Origin: CAVUPF01 sp963777915
GTDB lineage: Bacteria > Actinomycetota > Thermoleophilia > Solirubrobacterales > 70-9
Length of the DNA: 62,687 nt
Direction of reading: 5' to 3'
Assembly: GCA_963777915.1 (NCBI GenBank)
Contig: CAVZSH010000011.1
Location: forward strand, 1 to 62,687
Positions within the stretch are counted from its first letter, which is position 1. Every line of letters starts with the position of its first letter. The notes below the pieces were generated by a model. The model was not told the origin of the DNA. It worked only from the letters and a program-made list of their open reading frames with translations, and ran no database searches. Shown here in pieces: positions 57,394 through 62,687 of the stretch. A program made the translations under genes and the position numbers.

Positions 57394-58427
57394 GCCGGCG
57401 CCTCCAGTCCGATTCTTCCCTCGACCTCGCGCAGCGCGCGCTTGCGCTCTGGCTCCAGCCAGCAGCGGTCGAGGTGGGCGGGGGAATCGGCGAGGCGCGC
57501 CGTCAGCTCCGGCAGCTGCCCACAGCGCCCGAAGGCGTGCGGGCAGCGCGGTCGGAAGGCGCATCCCTGCGGCGGGGCGAGCAGTGACGGCGGTGCCCCA
57601 CGGATCTGCGGCAGCCGGTGGGGACGGGGCCGGTCGAGCCGGGTGAGCGAGCCGAGCAGGCCCCAGGTGTAGGGATGCTGAGGGTCATAGAAGATCTCGT
57701 CGAGCGTGCCCTCCTCGACTACCCGCCCGGCGTACATCACCAGCACCCGGTCGGCGACCTCCGCCACGACCCCGAGATCGTGGGTGATCAGGATCGTCGC
57801 CAGCTCGCGCTCCCGGTTGAGCTGCTCCAGCAGGCGCAGGATCTGGGCCTGGATCGTCACATCGAGCGCCGTAGTCGGCTCGTCTGCGACCAGGACGCTC
57901 GGTTCCAGGGACAGTGCCATCGCGATCATCGCCCGCTGTCGCATCCCGCCTGAGAATTGGTGTGGGTAATCGTTGACTCGTCGCTCTGCGTCGGGGATGC
58001 CGACCGACTCGAGCATCGCGATTGCGAGCTTATGCGCCTCGCGCTCGCCCATCTCCCGGCGATGGGCGCGGATCGCCTCGACGATCTGGGCACCCACCCT
58101 GTAGACGGGGTTAAACGAGGTCATCGGGTCCTGGAAGACCATCGCGATCTCCTCCCCGCGGACCTTCTGCAGCTCGGCCTCATTGGCGTCGATCAGCTCA
58201 TCCCCGCGCAACCTCACCGAGCCCTCGATCTGCGCGTTGGGCGAGCGGGTCAGCCCCATGATCGTTTGCGCGGTGACGCTCTTGCCGGACCCGGACTCGC
58301 CGACGATCGCCAGCACTTCGCCGGCGCCGAGTTCAAAGGAGACGCCGTCGACCGCTTGCAGCAGGCCGCCCTCGGTTGCAAAGCCCACCCGGAGATCATG
58401 CACGCAGAGGATCGGGCGCGCGGTCAT
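57390..58427 (-). CDS. oppD: Oligopeptide/dipeptide ABC transporter ATP-binding protein (OppD-like)
   Basis: A 345-residue ATPase. Walker A is IVGESGSGKSVTAQTIMGLT near residue 42, the signature HQFSGGMRQRAMIAMALSLE near residue 155 and Walker B VLVADEPTTALDVT near residue 178. The C-terminus (QGCAFRPRCPHAFGRC) has the four-Cys region that binds an iron-sulfur cluster in some OppD proteins. Its start overlaps the stop of oppB (58424-58427) and its stop overlaps the start of oppF. Confidence 0.93.
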
Positions 58428-59383
58428 TGAGCCGAGTCCCCCAACCTGACCCGCGGGTCGAGGTAGGCGTAGGCGATGTCGGCCAGCGCGTTGAAGAGGA
58501 CAACGAAGAAGGCTCCGAACAGGGTCACCGCCATGATGATCGGCAGGTCAAGCTTTTCGATTCCTTCCGCCGTGTACTGGCCAATGCCGCCGAGGCTGAA
58601 GATCGCTTCGGTCAGGATCGCCGCGCCGCCGAGCGTCGCGCCGAAGTCGAGGCCGAACAGCGTCACGATCGGGATCAGCGAATTGCGCAGCACGTGGCGC
58701 GTCATCACCTGGCGCTCGCTCAGCCCCTTGGCGCGCGCTGTGCGGACGTAGTCCTCCTTCATCGAGTCGAGCATGTTGGCGCGCAGCACCTGGCTGTAGA
58801 AGCCGGCTGAGAGCACCGCCACCGTGATCCAAGGCAGGATCAGGTGGTCTGCCCATTCGAGCGGGTTTTCGGTCAACGCCACGTAGCCGCTGGCGGGGAA
58901 CAGTTCGATCTTGTAGGTCAGGTAGTAGAGGAAGATCGCCGCGAGCCAGAAGACCGGGATCGAGATCCCGATCACTGCAAGGACCGTCAGGGCGCGGTCG
59001 GTGAAGCTGCCCGCTCTGGTCGCCGAGAGGTAGCCGAAGAGAACGCCGAAGAACATCCAGAGCATCGCCGCGCCTATGCAGAGGGAGAAGGTCGCCGGAA
59101 TCCCCTTGACGATTTCTTCGTCGACGTTGGCCTGACTGTTGTAGGAGATCAGTTCGCCGGTGAAGACCTTCCTCATCATCGTCACATACTGATCCGGCAG
59201 CGGCTTGTCGAACCCCCATTCCTTGGTGATGCTCGCGACTAGCTGAGGAGTCGCGTTCTTCCCGGCCATCCGCTGCGCCGGGGGGGAGTTGGGGATCACG
59301 TTGAAGATCAGGAAGACGATCACCGAGACGGCGAACAGCACCAGCACCATCCCGATCAGGCGGCGGATGACGAAGCGGGCCAT
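58424..59383 (-). CDS. oppB: Oligopeptide ABC transporter permease (OppB-like)
   Basis: A 319-residue membrane protein with six helices. The N-terminus RFVIRRLIGMVLVLFAVSVI and the EAA loop DYVRTARAKGLSERQVMTRH are typical of OppB/DppB. LGGAAILTEAIFSLGGIGQY is the conserved last loop. ATG 59383 is chosen since it gives the standard first helix and overlaps the oppC stop by one base (TGATG). Confidence 0.93.
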   Translation of the reverse strand: MARFVIRRLIGMVLVLFAVSVIVFLIFNVIPNSPPAQRMAGKNATPQLVASITKEWGFDKPLPDQYVTMMRKVFTGELISYNSQANVDEEIVKGIPATFSLCIGAAMLWMFFGVLFGYLSATRAGSFTDRALTVLAVIGISIPVFWLAAIFLYYLTYKIELFPASGYVALTENPLEWADHLILPWITVAVLSAGFYSQVLRANMLDSMKEDYVRTARAKGLSERQVMTRHVLRNSLIPIVTLFGLDFGATLGGAAILTEAIFSLGGIGQYTAEGIEKLDLPIIMAVTLFGAFFVVLFNALADIAYAYLDPRVRLGDSAQ

Positions 59384-60480
59384 CAGACCGCTGTTCCCTC
59401 CGGCTCTGCCAGGCCGGCATGCCTCTCGAGGCGCACCTTCGATTTCGGGTCGAGCGCGTCGCGCAGACCATCGCCGAACACGTTCAGCGAGAGCACGGTG
59501 AGCATGATCATCAGCCCGGGGAGGATCGCCAACAGGGGAGCGCTGGTGATCAGTTCGGTCCCTTCGGAGACCATCTTGCCCCAAGAGGAGTTCGGCGGTT
59601 GAACTCCCGCGCCGAGGAAGGAGAGCCCGGCCTCGAGGAGCATGTTGTTGGCGATGTTGAGGGCGAAGAAGACGACGATCGTCGACCAGAGGTTGGGCAG
59701 CAGCTCGCCGGACATGATTCGCAGCGAGCCGGCTCCCTGGGCGATTGCCGCCTCGACGAACTCCTTCTCGCTAAGCGCCAGAACCTCGCCGCGGATAGGC
59801 CGGGCCATGTATGGCACGGACACGATCCCGATCACCAGGATCGGGATCCATAGCGAGCCACTGGCGATCGTGATCGGCCCGATCTGTAGGCCGCCAACCG
59901 CGAGCGCGGTCCCCAGTGCGATCGCGAGCAACAGAACCGGAAAGGCCCAGAGCACGTCCATCGATCGCGCGATGACCGAGTCGATCCAGCCCTTGTAGTA
60001 GCCGGCGAGCAGGCCGAGCACCACGGCCAGGACGGTCGTGATCAGCGCGGAAGTGAACCCGATGAACAAAGAGGTGCGTCCCCCGTACATCAGTCGCACC
60101 ATCTCGTCGCGACCGAGTCGGCCGTCGGCGCCGAGGAAGAACTTTCCGGCGGCGCCGAACCAGACCGGTCCAATCGGCTGCCCTTCCGGGCTGACGACGT
60201 CGCGTCGTTCGCCGTTGACCGTGACCTTCTCCAGCGTATGGGTCGTGTTCGGCCCCGTATGCGCCACTTCATTTGCCCAGAGAGGCGCGGCCAGCACGAA
60301 GAGGACGATCAGGACGAAGAGAGCCAGGGAGGCCAGGGCGACGCGGTTGCGGCGCAGCCGGTGGTAGGCGATGTACCAGAGATTTCGACCGGCAGCCGAG
60401 GTTCCGGCGGGCGAAGGAGGGAAGCGATCGTCGAGCCCACCGCCTGGTTGTCCAGGATCGATATAGGGCTCGGAGGCCAC
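59383..60480 (-). CDS. oppC: Oligopeptide ABC transporter permease (OppC-like)
   Basis: A 365-residue permease. The N-terminal soluble segment is followed by one helix (LASLALFVLIVLFVLAAPLW), a 75-residue extracytoplasmic insert (TGPNTTHTLEKVTVNGERRD) and the OppC core: GADGRLGRDEMVRLMYGGRT, the EAA loop KEFVEAAIAQGAGSLRIMSG and FLGAGVQPPNSSWGKMVSEG. The insert is longer than in E. coli OppC. The GTG start lies 28 bases after the oppA stop. Confidence 0.92.
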   Translation of the reverse strand: MASEPYIDPGQPGGGLDDRFPPSPAGTSAAGRNLWYIAYHRLRRNRVALASLALFVLIVLFVLAAPLWANEVAHTGPNTTHTLEKVTVNGERRDVVSPEGQPIGPVWFGAAGKFFLGADGRLGRDEMVRLMYGGRTSLFIGFTSALITTVLAVVLGLLAGYYKGWIDSVIARSMDVLWAFPVLLLAIALGTALAVGGLQIGPITIASGSLWIPILVIGIVSVPYMARPIRGEVLALSEKEFVEAAIAQGAGSLRIMSGELLPNLWSTIVVFFALNIANNMLLEAGLSFLGAGVQPPNSSWGKMVSEGTELITSAPLLAILPGLMIMLTVLSLNVFGDGLRDALDPKSKVRLERHAGLAEPEGTAV

Positions 60481-60508
60481 GGGCCTATCTTGAAGCAGCG
60501 GGTGGCGG

Positions 60509-62137
60509 CTACTTGAACTGGAAGCTCGTCAGGTCGTCCTCGAAGGTTGGGTTCCAGATCACTTTCCCGAGGTCGATCGAGTCGGAGACGAAGGTTGAGA
60601 GCTTCTCGCTGCCGTAGGGTGCCCAGGGCGCCTGTTCCATGTAGGCCTTGTCGAGTCCCGCATACTGCTTTTCCTGGGAGGGTCCGAGCGGTTCTTCGCC
60701 GAGTCGCTTGATTTCCTTGTTCAACGCGGGGACGTTGATCTGGGAGAAGTTCGAATTGTTGGTCGGTAGGATGCTTTCGCCTGAGAACAGCGGGTTGAAG
60801 AAGTCGTTTGGATGGGGATAGTCCTCGAACCAGTCGCCCCAGCCAGTGTCCAGTTCCGGCGTCGAGAGGTTGCCGATCACCGCGAAGTAGTTGTCGGCGT
60901 TGATAATTTTCAGTTTCGCGTTGAAGCCGAGTTTCTTCAGCACGTCCTGGTAATAGGCACCCGCTTCGCTGTTTTCGCTTTCACTGTCGGTCCAGACGGT
61001 GATGTTGCGGTCGGTCGGATTGGCTTCCTTGATCAGAGCCTCCGCCTTGGCCATGTTGTGGGGGTAGAGTTCGAACTTCTTATAGCCCGGCATACCCGGG
61101 GGCAGGATCTGCTGATTGGGCGCAAGTTGTCCGGCGTAGATTCGCTCCAGGGCTTCGGCGTTGACCGCGTAGTTGACTGCCTGGCGCACCTTGAGGCTGT
61201 TGAACGGCGGCTTCGTCATGTTCATCCAGAAGTAGTAGGTGCTGATCGTCGGCTCGACTCGGAACTGGGTGCCTTCGTATTTGTTCTTCACTTCCGGGTA
61301 GCGGGCGGGGGGCGGGGGGTTCTGCATCCAGTCGAACTTGCCCTGCTCGAGGTCGTTGACCTGGGTCGAGCGATTGTGGATCACAGTGATGTTGATCTTG
61401 TCGACGTGCCCGCTTGGCAGGTCGGGCATCAGCTTCGCGTTGTTCTTGGCCCACTCCGGGTTGCGTTCGTAGGACCAGCTGCGGCCGGGGTCGGAGCTGG
61501 TGATGACGTAGGGCCCGGTGGCCGGAGGCGGGTGGGGGGACTGGTCTTTCGCCGGAGTGTCGGGAGGCACCGGAGCCGCGAACATCAATCCCAGCTCGTT
61601 GGTGAAGGTGCCTCGCGGCTTGACCAGGTGGATCACGATTTCCCCGGTCTTGTCGTTGGTTTCGATTCCGCCGATTTCGCCGCTCTTCGTCTTCTGGAAC
61701 TTTTCAGCGCCGACGATGTCGGTGTAGAACGGTGAGCCGCCGGAATTGACCTTGAACAGGCGTTCAACCGCGAACTTGAAATCGGAAGCCTTGACCGGGG
61801 CTCCGTTGGAGTATTTGAGTCCCTGGCGCAAGAAGAGCGTGTAGGTCTTACCGCCATTGGTGATCTTCGGCAGTTCTTTGGCCAGGCCCGGTATCACCTT
61901 GCTTCCCGCAGCGCCGTTCGCGTGGGCGTAGGTGAGCAGCGGGATGTAGGTGTCATACATCGCCGTCCATCCTTCGGCGGTGTAGGAGAGCTGTGGGTCT
62001 AGGTAGTCGGGGAACGACGAGTAGGTGCCCAGCAGTGTGCCCCCTTCCTTGCCGGTCGAGCCGCCGCACGAGGCGAGGCCCAGGGCTGCGAATGCTGCAA
62101 ATCCCACCACCGCGAAAATCGCGCCTAGCTTCTTCAA
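60509..62137 (-). CDS. oppA: Oligopeptide ABC transporter substrate-binding lipoprotein (OppA-like)
   Basis: A 542-residue family 5 solute-binding protein. It has a lipoprotein signal (GFAAFAALGLASC; Cys24) and Gly/Ser spacer. LLTYAHANGAAGSKVIPGLA, GKTYTLFLRQGLKYSNGAPV (the SBP_bac_5 core) and VRQAVNYAVNAEALERI are diagnostic. It captures peptides outside the membrane. The start is TTG 62137, chosen because GGAGG stands 7 bases before it and the signal peptide follows. The stop of the upstream MFS gene is 1 base from the TTG, so translation is coupled. Confidence 0.92.
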   Translation of the reverse strand: MKKLGAIFAVVGFAAFAALGLASCGGSTGKEGGTLLGTYSSFPDYLDPQLSYTAEGWTAMYDTYIPLLTYAHANGAAGSKVIPGLAKELPKITNGGKTYTLFLRQGLKYSNGAPVKASDFKFAVERLFKVNSGGSPFYTDIVGAEKFQKTKSGEIGGIETNDKTGEIVIHLVKPRGTFTNELGLMFAAPVPPDTPAKDQSPHPPPATGPYVITSSDPGRSWSYERNPEWAKNNAKLMPDLPSGHVDKINITVIHNRSTQVNDLEQGKFDWMQNPPPPARYPEVKNKYEGTQFRVEPTISTYYFWMNMTKPPFNSLKVRQAVNYAVNAEALERIYAGQLAPNQQILPPGMPGYKKFELYPHNMAKAEALIKEANPTDRNITVWTDSESENSEAGAYYQDVLKKLGFNAKLKIINADNYFAVIGNLSTPELDTGWGDWFEDYPHPNDFFNPLFSGESILPTNNSNFSQINVPALNKEIKRLGEEPLGPSQEKQYAGLDKAYMEQAPWAPYGSEKLSTFVSDSIDLGKVIWNPTFEDDLTSFQFK

Positions 62138-62138
62138 C

Positions 62139-62687
62139 TCAGGACCTCCGGGTAGTCGGACCGGACGAGGCTTCCCCAGCGATCAACTCCACCACAATCT
62201 CATCACTCGCGTCAAGGTCGCCGGGGTCGGCTTTGGAATCGCGTCTGGACCATTGTGCCCCAAGGATCGGCGTCGCCACCGCAACAATGGCGAGAACCCC
62301 GACGCCGGCGAAGAGGAACGTGGCTCGGGGATCCTTGTCGGCAGCGATCAACCCCCCCAAGACGTATCCGACGCCCGGCATCGCAGCCCCGATCGACTCA
62401 AGCACGCTCATCACCCGCGCTTGCATGCCCTGGACGGTCAGCTCCTGCACGGCGCTGATCGTGGCCACCCACTGCACGCCATTACCGGCCCCTCCTACCA
62501 CCGACGCCGCGCAGGCAGCCGCGAGAGTTGGAGCCGCTGCGAGCCCAAGATAGCCCGCACCGACGGCGATGGTGCTGAAGAAGAGCAGGAAGGGCAGCGG
62601 TGCTCGCCGCGCGGCGGCGAAGACGACGCTGCCCAAGACCATTCCAGCGCCCCAGCTTGCAAGCATCAAACCGTAGCCGGCATCGCT
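62139..62687 (-). CDS. MFS transporter, C-terminal part (partial)
   Basis: The frame enters from beyond the window edge and ends at TGA 62139-62141. The visible 180 residues hold four to five membrane helices (LASWGAGMVLGSVVFAAARR, LPFLLFFSTIAVGAGYLGLA, NGVQWVATISAVQELTVQGM) and a polar tail. GMQARVMSVLESIGAAMPGVG fits helix 10-11 of MFS_3/enterobactin-exporter-like proteins. Its stop is next to the TTG of oppA, so it heads or belongs to the same operon. Substrate unknown. Confidence 0.75.
   Translation of the reverse strand, partial: SDAGYGLMLASWGAGMVLGSVVFAAARRAPLPFLLFFSTIAVGAGYLGLAAAPTLAAACAASVVGGAGNGVQWVATISAVQELTVQGMQARVMSVLESIGAAMPGVGYVLGGLIAADKDPRATFLFAGVGVLAIVAVATPILGAQWSRRDSKADPGDLDASDEIVVELIAGEASSGPTTRRS

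Overview
The window is high-GC DNA whose gene content fits an actinobacterium, most likely class Thermoleophilia (Solirubrobacterales-like). This placement is inference. It rests on a PASTA-domain relic, a secreted choice-of-anchor-D repeat protein, a deazaflavin (F420)-type Ddn oxidoreductase, an Rv2578c-type radical SAM protein, type IB GTP cyclohydrolase, many GTG/TTG starts, many promoters of the form TANNNT-N6-8-start codon (leaderless mRNAs), and LexA boxes of the GAAC-N4-GTTC type. Genes are packed tightly: co-directional neighbours overlap as ATGA, GTGA or TTGA, and six convergent pairs interlock their stop codons in one tetranucleotide.

Layout. 1-5873: transketolase end, transaldolase, glucose-6-phosphate isomerase, cytochrome bd oxidase (cydAB) and a HAD phosphatase, one tight run. 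5870-10645: cyclopropane synthase and a divergent desaturase (membrane lipid), an AbrB-antitoxin relic and a large membrane protein. 10773-18542: potassium/stress block with an extra 26-residue peptide, kdpF-A-C-B in unusual order, a KdpD lacking its kinase half, and two Usp proteins, with a decayed metallo-hydrolase between the Usps. 18535-23352: secreted subtilase, tadA, two tRNA-Ser genes, a PilZ-type glycan synthase and a PASTA relic. 23420-30712: small metabolic genes (SMP-30, VOC, zinc-type dehydrogenase, DUF1330) and small membrane or secreted proteins. 30828-36557: two DHA2 transporters, decayed transporter and methyltransferase remnants, and a PIG-V type mannosyltransferase. 36596-39923: tRNA-Thr, TMEM175 channel, lipoprotein, and a candidate microcin-C-like cluster. 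39920-49908: uracil-DNA glycosylase, MMPL transporter, pgsA, folE2, primary sigma factor, Ddn, a PD-(D/E)XK/tRNA-Tyr/AbrB composite, a MerR regulator and a two-domain dCTP deaminase. 49914-55610: drug-efflux operon (DHA2, MerR, ABC), YtoQ, and a radical SAM gene behind a 28-bp inverted repeat carrying two LexA boxes. 55607-62687: an oligopeptide ABC operon whose last gene is an ATP-dependent DNA ligase.

Most exciting candidate. At 39013-39072 (minus) a 19-residue peptide, MKISKVEHMAPAASIHKGN, has an excellent ribosome site (GGAGG, 9-nt spacer) and ends in Asn. Just downstream lies an E1/ThiF-type adenylating enzyme with an N-terminal clamp-like region and two CxxC zinc pairs, the arrangement of MccB of microcin C. 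A winged-helix regulator is divergent to it, and a hairpin sits between peptide and enzyme. This looks like a peptidyl-nucleotide (Trojan-horse) biosynthesis locus in an actinobacterial background. Second, one frame runs PD-(D/E)XK nuclease - tRNA-Tyr - AbrB domain, starting at a LexA box.
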